Assembly: GCA_038246575.1 (NCBI GenBank) | Contig: JBBRVU010000229.1 | Span: forward strand, 1 to 6,063 | Source: JACCUZ01 sp038246575 | Lineage (GTDB): Bacteria; Actinomycetota; Actinomycetes; JACCUZ01 | Direction of reading: 5' to 3' | DNA: 6,063 nucleotides | Shown: one piece after another, positions 1 through 4,903 of the stretch | Layout: every line of letters starts with the position of its first letter | Numbering within the stretch: the first letter of the stretch is position 1 | Made by a program: the position numbers and the translations under genes | The notes under the pieces: generated by a model | What the model was told of the DNA's origin: nothing | The model's database searches: none | What the model saw: only the letters and a program-made list of their open reading frames with translations

Positions 1-2
1 CC

Positions 3-128
3 GAGCGACTGAGCCCGATGCTACGATTCCTAAGCACCAGCGCAGAGGGGTGGCCGCCAGACGTGGCGGTCGATCACGATAAACATCTCGCCGAGGCGTA
101 CAAAGCACCGCGGAAGAAAGGCCGATGA
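3..128 (+). CDS. Antitoxin-like protein, C-terminal part (5' end outside window)
   Basis: This is an open frame running in from the left edge and ending in TGA at 126-128; only the last 41 residues are visible. The tail (DVAVDHDKHLAEAYKAP, then a basic PRKKGR) is short, charged and helix-like. The stop overlaps the next gene's start by ATGA, the usual translational coupling of type II antitoxin-toxin pairs. Because the next gene encodes the start of a PIN-domain toxin, an antitoxin that binds and neutralises that toxin is the most likely role. This is inferred mainly from position: no DNA-binding domain is visible, so the antitoxin family (VapB, Phd, CopG or other) cannot be assigned. The G+C here is lower than in the genes to the right, which fits acquisition by transfer. 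Confidence 0.6.
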   Translation, partial: ERLSPMLRFLSTSAEGWPPDVAVDHDKHLAEAYKAPRKKGR

Positions 129-388
129 CGAAGGCGTTTCTCGACACATCAGGGTGGTTTGCGGCGCTGAACCCTCGCGAAGCGCAGCACGCGAAAGCGC
201 GAGCGAAATACCGCGATTGGATAGACGGAGGCGTGGCGCTTGTGACGACCAACCTTGTGGTCGCCGAGATGCAGATCCTTTTGATGCGGTTCCGCGGCGC
301 GGCCGACTGCTGGCAGATGCGGTGGTGCGCGACCTGCTGGACTGAACCCGGCGGCGGCTACTTCACCAGCCGGATGTTCACCGGGTAG
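125..388 (+). pseudogene. PIN-domain (VapC-like) toxin, 3'-truncated
   Basis: The first 58 or so residues look like the start of a PIN-domain ribonuclease: FLDTSGW supplies the first catalytic aspartate (D7), and NLVVAEM supplies the conserved glutamate (E48). Intact members of the family are about 130-140 residues and carry two further acidic residues in the second half that complete the metal site. Here the homology stops near residue 58 (about base 298). The remaining 29 residues are rich in W and C and read out of frame through other sequence, running antisense into the end of the DUF4870 gene. The predicted 87-residue product lacks half the active site and should not be a working nuclease. 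The ATG start overlaps the stop of the upstream antitoxin-like gene. The breakpoint coincides with the end of a low-G+C segment, so this looks like the edge of a foreign insertion or deletion. Confidence 0.75.
292..345 (+). pseudogene. hemW: Probable 3' remnant of hemW (last ~17 codons)
   Basis: In the +1 frame relative to the toxin, bases 292-345 encode PRRGRLLADAVVRDLLD followed by TGA. From memory, this closely resembles the C-terminus of actinobacterial HemW, the radical-SAM heme chaperone formerly annotated as HemN-like coproporphyrinogen oxidase, whose last residues follow a G-R-L-L-A-D-x-V-V-R pattern. The position also fits: hemW often lies next to hrcA-dnaJ. Here the fragment ends 12 bases before the convergent DUF4870 stop, a normal gene-end arrangement. 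The G+C of 301-360 (about 72%) matches the core genes rather than the toxin. No start or body of the gene is present. The identification rests on a short recalled motif and gene order, so it is probable rather than certain. Confidence 0.55.
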
Positions 389-753
389 CGGTAGTCCTCG
401 CCGTTGTTGGCCTTGACGCCGGCCATGATCGTGAGCACCAGCCAGGCGATGCCGACCACGATGAGCATGATGATGCCGATCAGGACCAGGACCAGGATCC
501 CGGAGACGATCGCTGCGATGTAGGTGGTGATCTGGAAGTTCAGCGACTCGACCGACTGGCGCCGGACGAACTGGGACTTCGGGCCCTGCACCAGCAGCAC
601 GACCAGCGGGCCGAGGAAGGACAGGCCCACGATGGCCGCGAGAATCGCGCTGATGTGCGCGAGCATCCCCCAGGTCCGCTCGTCCTGCGGGCTGAGCGCG
701 CTGGTGGAGCCGTAGCCGCCGGGTGGCGGGGGCGGCGGGGGCTGCTCGGACAT
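358..753 (-). CDS. DUF4870 family small membrane protein
   Basis: This is a 131-residue protein of unknown function matching the DUF4870 pattern. It has a proline-rich cytoplasmic N-terminus with seven consecutive prolines at residues 5-11. An SPQDERTWGMLAHISAIL segment leads into a first hydrophobic helix (about 29-55). A polar loop with FVRRQSVESLNFQ (62-74) is the family hallmark. A long hydrophobic stretch (about 75-112) is enough for two helices, and the tail is short and polar (YRYPVNIRLVK). The start is an ATG with AAGGAG at 760-765, six bases upstream, so it is well supported. The gene follows the DUF3097 gene on the same strand after about 33 bases, so the two may be co-transcribed. 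The proline run may need EF-P for efficient translation. The function cannot be assigned. Confidence 0.9.
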   Translation of the reverse strand: MSEQPPPPPPPGGYGSTSALSPQDERTWGMLAHISAILAAIVGLSFLGPLVVLLVQGPKSQFVRRQSVESLNFQITTYIAAIVSGILVLVLIGIIMLIVVGIAWLVLTIMAGVKANNGEDYRYPVNIRLVK

Positions 754-786
754 GGTGATCTCCTTCGAGTCAGGGGTCTGGCCAGG

Positions 787-1623
787 CTAGGGGCAACCGG
801 TCACGAAATCGATGATCTCCTCGACACGGCCGAGCAGGCTCGGCTCCAGGTCGGCGTACGTCGTCACGGCGCCGAGGATGCGCCGCCACCCGGCAGCGGT
901 GTCCGTCGGCCAGCCCAGACCGGCACAGATCCCCTCTTTCCAGGGCAGTCCCCGAGGAACCACCGGCCAGGCCGAGATGCCGAGCGCGGACGGTCGGACT
1001 GCCTGCCAGACGTCGACGTAGGGGTGACCGAGCACCAGCACGTGCGGCGACGACACGGTGGCCGCGATCCGCGACTCCTTGCTCCCCGGGACGAGGTGGT
1101 CGACCAGCACGCCGAGGCGACGCCCGGGGGCGGGCGCGAAGGCCCGCACCTCACCCGCGAGGTCGTCGATGCCGCCGAGGTGCTCGACGACGACTCCTTC
1201 GGCCCGGAGGTCGTCGCCCCAGACCTTCTCGACCAGCTCGGCGTCGTGGCGTCCCTCGACGTAGATCCGGCTGGCCTTGGCGACCTTGGCCCGCGCCCTG
1301 GTGGGCGCCGCGCGGGAGCCCGAGGCCGTCCGCCCTGCTTGCGGCGGTGACGCAGCCGGCCGCGGCCGGACGAGCTCGACCGGGGTGCCCTCGAGCAGGA
1401 AGCCCGGCCCCGCCGGGAAGACCCGGTGCTTGCCGTGGCGGTCCTCGAGGGTGACCGTGATCCCGCCGGCGGTCTTCTCGCAGCGCACCACGGCCCCGCA
1501 GAAGCCGGTCTCCGCGTCCTCGACCACGAGGTCCGAGGTGGCGGCCACCTGACGCAGCGGGGTGACCCGCCGGGCGCTGCGGGCCAGGACGTCCCCGGCG
1601 TACCGGTCGATAGGGGTGCTCAC
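787..1623 (-). CDS. DUF3097 family protein with Toprim-like motifs
   Basis: This 278-residue protein matches the actinobacterial DUF3097 family. The N-terminal region is conserved (RYAGDVLA at 7-14; LVVEDAETGFCGAVV at 32-46; TVTLEDRHGKHRVFP at 56-70). A low-complexity Ala/Pro/Arg linker follows (about 86-117). The C-terminal part contains RIYVEGRHDAELVEKVWG (119-136), EHLGGIDDL (147-155) and LGVLVDHLVPGSKESRIA (170-187). Their order and spacing resemble the glutamate and D-x-D motifs of Toprim domains, as in RNase M5 and primases, which suggests metal-dependent nucleic-acid chemistry; this is inference, and the family has no established function. I chose GTG at 1621-1623 because family homology begins there. 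An ATG at 1714-1716 would add 31 Arg/Gly-rich residues and run over the CIRCE end and promoter region. The ribosome site (GAGG) is weak. The gene is divergent from hrcA. Confidence 0.85.
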   Translation of the reverse strand: MSTPIDRYAGDVLARSARRVTPLRQVAATSDLVVEDAETGFCGAVVRCEKTAGGITVTLEDRHGKHRVFPAGPGFLLEGTPVELVRPRPAASPPQAGRTASGSRAAPTRARAKVAKASRIYVEGRHDAELVEKVWGDDLRAEGVVVEHLGGIDDLAGEVRAFAPAPGRRLGVLVDHLVPGSKESRIAATVSSPHVLVLGHPYVDVWQAVRPSALGISAWPVVPRGLPWKEGICAGLGWPTDTAAGWRRILGAVTTYADLEPSLLGRVEEIIDFVTGCP

Positions 1624-1667
1624 GGGCCTCAGCCAACCGCCGGGCGGGCCGCTGCGCCACCGGACGC

Positions 1668-1697
1668 GCCGACGGACGCCGACGCAAGCCGACGGAA
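1668..1697 (+). repeat. Three tandem 10-bp direct repeats (GCCGACGnAn) upstream of hrcA
   Basis: Copies start at 1668, 1678 and 1688: GCCGACGGAC, GCCGACGCAA and GCCGACGGAA. The seven-base core GCCGACG is identical in all three, and the period is exactly 10 bases, about one DNA turn. The period is not a multiple of three, so codon repetition does not explain it. The array lies just upstream of, and reaches into the -35 region of, the candidate hrcA promoter, so a bound regulator is possible. Chance in G+C-rich DNA is also possible. Confidence 0.5.
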
Positions 1698-1711
1698 ACG
1701 TGACCCCGTCG

Positions 1712-1717
1712 TACACT
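1712..1717 (+). promoter_or_regulatory. Candidate -10 box (TACACT) of the hrcA-dnaJ promoter
   Basis: TACACT fits the TAnnnT pattern of housekeeping (sigma-70/SigA-like) -10 elements and would place the transcription start at about 1724, inside the CIRCE element, as is typical for HrcA-controlled promoters. No good -35 hexamer is visible at the expected distance (around 1688-1694 there is only a weak match), which is common in high-G+C actinobacteria. This is a prediction from sequence pattern and position only. Confidence 0.45.
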
Positions 1718-1743
1718 TGGCACTCGCACTGATCGAGTGCCAG
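1717..1743. promoter_or_regulatory. CIRCE operator (HrcA binding site)
   Basis: TTGGCACTC (1717-1725), nine bases, then GAGTGCCAG (1735-1743). This matches the known CIRCE consensus TTAGCACTC-N9-GAGTGCTAA with exact N9 spacing. The two arms are complementary in eight of nine positions; the G at 1720 and C at 1741 form a compensating pair relative to the consensus. HrcA dimers bind CIRCE and block transcription at normal temperature. Position just upstream of hrcA, overlapping the predicted start of transcription, indicates that HrcA represses its own operon together with dnaJ. Confidence 0.95.
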
Positions 1744-1801
1744 CCTGTCCCCGCGTGAGTCCGGCCTGGGTCAGCCTGGCCGATCGGGTCCAGCCGTCGT
1801 C

Positions 1802-1810
1802 GAGGGAGGT
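1802..1810 (+). promoter_or_regulatory. Ribosome binding site setting the hrcA start
   Basis: GAGGGAGGT is a strong Shine-Dalgarno sequence whose GGAGG core (1805-1809) ends four bases before the GTG at 1814. It decides the GTG start of hrcA, whose first residues (LEDRKLEVLRAIVEDY) match the start of the family. Confidence 0.75.
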
Positions 1811-1813
1811 GCC

Positions 1814-2833
1814 GTGCTCGAGGACCGCAAGCTCGAGGTGCTGCGCGCCATCGTCGAGGACTACGTCGCGACCCAGGAGCCGGTCGGCTCGAAGGCACTG
1901 GTGGAGCGGCACGACCTCGGCGTCTCGTCGGCCACCATCCGCAACGACATGGCCGCCCTGGAGGACGAGGGATACATCGCCCAGCCGCACACCAGCGCCG
2001 GGCGCATCCCGACCGACAAGGGCTACCGGCTCTTCGTCGACCGGCTCAGCACCGTCAAGCCGCTGTCCCCGCCGGAGAAGCGCGCGATCCAGGCCTTCCT
2101 GGACGGTGCGCTCGACCTCGACGACATCGTGACTCGCACCGTCCGGCTGCTCGCCCAGCTCACCAGTCAGGTGGCAGTGGTGCAGTACCCGTCGCTGTCG
2201 CGCTCGAGCGTGCGACACGTCGAGCTGGTCCCCATGTCGGCGACCCGCCTGCTCGTGGTGCTGATCACCACGACCGGGCGGGTCGAACAGCGCGTCGTCG
2301 AGGCCCCGGCCGACGTGTCCGACACGCTGCTCGCCGAGCTGCGCGCACAGCTCAACGCCACGACGGCTGGGGTGCGGCTGCCGGAGGCGGCCGGCAAGCT
2401 CGCCGACCTGCCCGAGCGGTTCCCGGGCGAGGATCGGCCGGTGGTGAGCGCTGTCCTCTCGGCGCTGCTCGAGAGCCTGGTCGAGCAGCACGAGGAGCGG
2501 GTCGTGCTGGCAGGGACGGCGAACCTTGCCCGGGTCGGGCACGACTTCCCCCACACCATCCGTCCGGTGCTCGAAGCGCTCGAGGAGCAGATGGTGTTGC
2601 TGCGACTCGTCGACGAGGCGACCGACCCGAGCATGCTCACCGTGCGGATCGGGTCGGAGAACCCGCACGAGGGGCTGGCGAGCACGTCGGTCGTGACGGT
2701 CGGCTATGGACTGGAAGGTCAGGCACTGGGCGGGCTCGGGGTCCTCGGACCGACCCGCATGGACTACCCCGGGGCGATGGGAGCGGTGCGCGCAGTGGCG
2801 CGGTACGTCGGGCGAATCGTGGGGGACGGCTGA
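1814..2833 (+). CDS. hrcA: Heat-inducible transcription repressor HrcA
   Basis: HrcA is the dimeric repressor of class I heat-shock genes; it binds CIRCE and depends on GroEL to keep its active fold. The 339-residue length is normal. The N-terminal winged helix-turn-helix is clear: EPVGSKALVERHDLGVSSAT, with the recognition helix around 37-51 (VSSATIRNDMAALEDE), followed by the signature HTSAGRIPTDKGYR at 59-72. The rest is the GAF-like and dimerisation region, ending in a conserved glycine-rich segment (GALGVLGPTRMDYP-like, here GGLGVLGPTRMDYPGAMGAV). The start is GTG with a strong ribosome site, and a CIRCE element lies 70 bases upstream, so the gene is autoregulated. The stop is one base before the dnaJ start, so the two are co-transcribed and probably translationally coupled. 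Other CIRCE targets such as groES-groEL would lie elsewhere in the genome. No sign of damage. Confidence 0.97.
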   Translation: MLEDRKLEVLRAIVEDYVATQEPVGSKALVERHDLGVSSATIRNDMAALEDEGYIAQPHTSAGRIPTDKGYRLFVDRLSTVKPLSPPEKRAIQAFLDGALDLDDIVTRTVRLLAQLTSQVAVVQYPSLSRSSVRHVELVPMSATRLLVVLITTTGRVEQRVVEAPADVSDTLLAELRAQLNATTAGVRLPEAAGKLADLPERFPGEDRPVVSAVLSALLESLVEQHEERVVLAGTANLARVGHDFPHTIRPVLEALEEQMVLLRLVDEATDPSMLTVRIGSENPHEGLASTSVVTVGYGLEGQALGGLGVLGPTRMDYPGAMGAVRAVARYVGRIVGDG

Positions 2834-2834
2834 G

Positions 2835-3962
2835 GTGGCCAACCAGGACACGGATTACTACGAGCTGCTCGGCATCGGCCGGGAGGCCACGCCGGAGGAG
2901 ATCAAGAAGGCCTACCGCCGGCTCGCCCGGAAGCTGCACCCCGACGTCAACGCCGGGGAGGAGGAGCGGTTCAAGGAGGTCAGCAAGGCCTACGAGGTGC
3001 TCAGCGACCCCCGCAAGCGCGAGCTGTACGACCTCGGCGGGGACCCCTTCTCGACCGGCGGCGGCTTCGGCTCCGGCTTCGGGTTCTCCGACATCATGGA
3101 CGCCTTCTTCGGGGCCGGCGGCTCGGCTCGCGGGCCGCGCTCGCGGCAGCGCCGGGGACAGGACGCGCTGATCCGGGTGGAGGTCGACCTCGCCGACGCG
3201 ACGTTCGGCGCGACCCGCGAGCTGCAGGTCGACACGGCGGTGACCTGCCCGACCTGTCAGGGCGGTGGCGCCGCAGCCGGCACCTCGCCGCGTACCTGCG
3301 AGGTCTGCCAGGGCCGGGGCGAGGTGCAGCAGGTGACCCGCAGCTTCCTCGGCCAGGTGATGACGGCGCGACCGTGCGCCGCGTGCCAGGGCTTCGGGTC
3401 GGTGATCCCGAACCCGTGCCCGGACTGCGGTGGTGACGGTCGGGTCCTCACCCGGCGGCCGCTGAAGGTCCGCATCCCGGCCGGCGTCGACACCGGCACC
3501 CGGATCCAGCTGGCCGGCGAGGGCGAGTCAGGCCCCGGCGGCGGTCCCCCCGGTGACCTCTTCGTCGAGATCGTCGAGCGGCCGCACCCGACGTTCAAGC
3601 GCCAGGGCGACGACCTGCACTGCACTGTCGCGGTGCCGATGACAGCCGCCGCGCTGGGAGTCACCGTGACGCTGGAGAGCCTGGACGGGCCCAAGCCCGT
3701 CGAGCTGCGGCCCGGCGTCCAGTCCGGGCAGAGCATCACGCTGGCCGACCTCGGCGTGACCCACCTGCGCCGCACCGGTCGCGGCGACCTCATCGTGCAC
3801 GTCGAGGTGGAGACGCCGACCCGGCTCGACCACGAGCAGGAGGAGCTGCTGACCCGCCTCGCGGCACTCCGCGGCGAGGACGGCCCCGATGTCGGGCATG
3901 TCACCGGCCAGAACCACGGCTTCTTCGGCCGCCTCCGCGACGCCTTCAACCAAGGCCGCTGA
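2835..3962 (+). CDS. dnaJ: Molecular chaperone DnaJ (Hsp40, hrcA-linked DnaJ2 type)
   Basis: DnaJ delivers unfolded substrates to DnaK and stimulates its ATPase. The 375-residue protein is complete. It has a J domain at about 7-69 with the essential HPD at 35-37, then a short Gly/Phe-rich region (about 68-95). The zinc-finger domain holds four CxxCxGxG motifs: CPTCQGGG (138), CEVCQGRG (155), CAACQGFG (181) and CPDCGGDG (195). The C-terminal substrate-binding and dimerisation domains run from about 207 to 350. I chose GTG at 2835 because MANQDTDYYELLG matches the family start; the GGGGGA at 2821-2826 lies inside the hrcA end. An upstream ATG at 2706 would add 43 residues read out of frame through hrcA and is not credible. 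Operon linkage to hrcA rather than to dnaK-grpE marks it as the second actinobacterial DnaJ, under CIRCE control. Confidence 0.97.
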   Translation: MANQDTDYYELLGIGREATPEEIKKAYRRLARKLHPDVNAGEEERFKEVSKAYEVLSDPRKRELYDLGGDPFSTGGGFGSGFGFSDIMDAFFGAGGSARGPRSRQRRGQDALIRVEVDLADATFGATRELQVDTAVTCPTCQGGGAAAGTSPRTCEVCQGRGEVQQVTRSFLGQVMTARPCAACQGFGSVIPNPCPDCGGDGRVLTRRPLKVRIPAGVDTGTRIQLAGEGESGPGGGPPGDLFVEIVERPHPTFKRQGDDLHCTVAVPMTAAALGVTVTLESLDGPKPVELRPGVQSGQSITLADLGVTHLRRTGRGDLIVHVEVETPTRLDHEQEELLTRLAALRGEDGPDVGHVTGQNHGFFGRLRDAFNQGR

Positions 3963-3997
3963 CCCGGCCACCCAGCTTCCCCCCTGAAAGAATTCTA

Positions 3998-4025
3998 AGT
4001 CGATCATGCAGCGATGGGGATCTTG
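3998..4025 (+). repeat. 28-bp direct repeat, copy 1
   Basis: First copy of an intergenic direct repeat beginning AGTCGATCATGCAG and ending ATGGGGATCTTG. It matches the second copy at 26 of 28 positions (CG instead of GA at its positions 15-16) and lies exactly 61 bases before it. It sits 35 bases after the dnaJ stop. No hairpin of terminator quality is formed. It is probably a member of a dispersed intergenic repeat family, which cannot be shown from one window. Confidence 0.8.
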
Positions 4026-4058
4026 GGCGTTCCCGCAGGTCAGCCGCCCGCGCTTACC

Positions 4059-4086
4059 AGTCGATCATGCAGGAATGGGGATCTTG
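4059..4086 (+). repeat. 28-bp direct repeat, copy 2
   Basis: Second copy of the intergenic repeat, separated from the first by 33 bases of unrelated sequence. The two differences from copy 1 are adjacent and near the middle. Both copies carry GATC near each end. An open frame running through both copies into rsmE is possible, but it does not resemble a protein. Confidence 0.8.
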
Positions 4087-4123
4087 TACGCCGCTGCGCG
4101 CGTGACGGCCGGGCGCCCCGTCC

Positions 4124-4146
4124 GCGATCATGGCGGCATGGACACC
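4124..4146 (+). repeat. Possible decayed third copy of the intergenic repeat
   Basis: This segment aligns to the 4061-4083 part of copy 2 at 16 of 23 positions, including an unbroken CGATCATG, and lies 63 bases after it, close to the 61-base step between copies 1 and 2. It ends just before the rsmE start. The match is weak enough to be chance. Confidence 0.25.
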
Positions 4147-4148
4147 CG

Positions 4149-4880
4149 GTGAGCGCCCCGTTCTTCGTGGTCGCCACCAGCGCTCTGGTTACCGGGACCG
4201 TAGTCCTCGACGGTGCCGAGGGCCGTCATGCGGCCACGGTCACCCGGCTCGGCCCCGGCGAGGCGGTGGTGCTCACCGACGGCATGGGGCGTCGCGCCGC
4301 CGGCATGGTCGCCGGCGTCGGGAAGGACCAGGTGGAGGTGGTCGTCGCGACCGTCGTCGACGTGCCGGTTCCGTCGCCACTTCTCGTGGTCGTGCAGGCC
4401 CTGCCCAAGGGCGACCGCGGCGAGCTCGCCGTCGAGATGATGACCGAGGTCGGCGTTGACACCGTCGTGCCCTGGACCGCATCGCGGTGCGTCACCCGGT
4501 GGCGCGAGGCGCGTGGCGACAAGGCGCTGGCCCGATGGCGTACGTCGGCCCGAGCGGCCGGCAAGCAGTCCCGGCGCGCCCGGTTCCCGGAGGTGACCGG
4601 TCCGGCGAGCACCGCCGAGGTGTGCGCGTTGCTGTCCGACGCGGCGACCGGTGTCGTCCTGCACGAAGAGGCAACCAAGCCTATGGCCGGCTTGAGGCTC
4701 CCCGGCGAAGGGGACATCGTGCTCGTGGTCGGCCCCGAGGGCGGGATCAGCGCGGAGGAGCTGGCGGCCTTCGACGAGGCGGGTGCCACCGCGTACCGGC
4801 TGGGAGATGGCGTGCTGCGCACGTCGACGGCGGGCACCGTCGCTGCCGCGGTGCTGCTGTCCCGCAGCCGCTGGCTCTGA
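4149..4880 (+). CDS. rsmE: 16S rRNA (uracil(1498)-N(3))-methyltransferase RsmE
   Basis: RsmE methylates N3 of U1498 in 16S rRNA, near the decoding site of the 30S subunit, using S-adenosylmethionine. The 243-residue protein has the usual length. A PUA-like N-terminal RNA-binding region includes EGRHAATVTRLGPGEAVVLTDG (about 24-45). The C-terminal SPOUT knotted fold has the cofactor-binding motifs GPEGGIS (195-201) and LGDGVLRTSTAG (218-229). The middle has the expected LPKGDRGELAVEMMTEVGVD and a basic KQSRRARFPEV segment. I chose GTG at 4149 because SAPFFVV is the natural family start. An in-frame ATG at 4014 would add 45 residues read through the intergenic repeats. The ribosome site is weak (GGCGG, about 11 bases away). 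An out-of-frame four-codon ORF, ATG at 4138 to TGA at 4150-4152, overlaps the start. rsmE commonly follows dnaJ, but the 186-base gap means it may have its own promoter. Confidence 0.95.
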   Translation: MSAPFFVVATSALVTGTVVLDGAEGRHAATVTRLGPGEAVVLTDGMGRRAAGMVAGVGKDQVEVVVATVVDVPVPSPLLVVVQALPKGDRGELAVEMMTEVGVDTVVPWTASRCVTRWREARGDKALARWRTSARAAGKQSRRARFPEVTGPASTAEVCALLSDAATGVVLHEEATKPMAGLRLPGEGDIVLVVGPEGGISAEELAAFDEAGATAYRLGDGVLRTSTAGTVAAAVLLSRSRWL

Positions 4881-4903
4881 ACACCCGCGACGTGAGGCAC
4901 GGA

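Noticed and set aside
655..1350. 231-residue plus-strand frame over the DUF3097 gene
   Set aside because: Antisense shadow of a recognised family, with no ribosome site and no recognisable domain.
1694..1713. SigH/SigR-type ECF promoter (GGAAAC as -35) for hrcA
   Set aside because: No GTT or CGTC -10 motif occurs at the required spacing of about 16-19 bases.
1624..1716. N-terminal extension of the DUF3097 protein from ATG 1716
   Set aside because: The extra residues are Arg/Gly-rich translation of the divergent promoter region and would overlap the 10-bp repeats and the candidate promoter; the family starts at the GTG at 1623.
1151..2851. 566-residue open frame on the minus strand across hrcA and the DUF3097 start
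   Set aside because: It is antisense to hrcA, with His/Arg/Gly-rich composition typical of shadow frames in high-G+C DNA.
3963..3997. Terminator after dnaJ
   Set aside because: No stem-loop of useful length and no T-run; only a short AGAATTCT palindrome at 3989-3996.
3998..4086. CRISPR array (28-bp repeats, 33-base spacer)
   Set aside because: Only two confident copies, one spacer, no cas genes nearby and no resemblance to known actinobacterial CRISPR repeats.
4014..4148. N-terminal extension of rsmE starting at ATG 4014
   Set aside because: The added 45 residues run through the direct repeats, do not look like protein, and family homology begins at the GTG at 4149.
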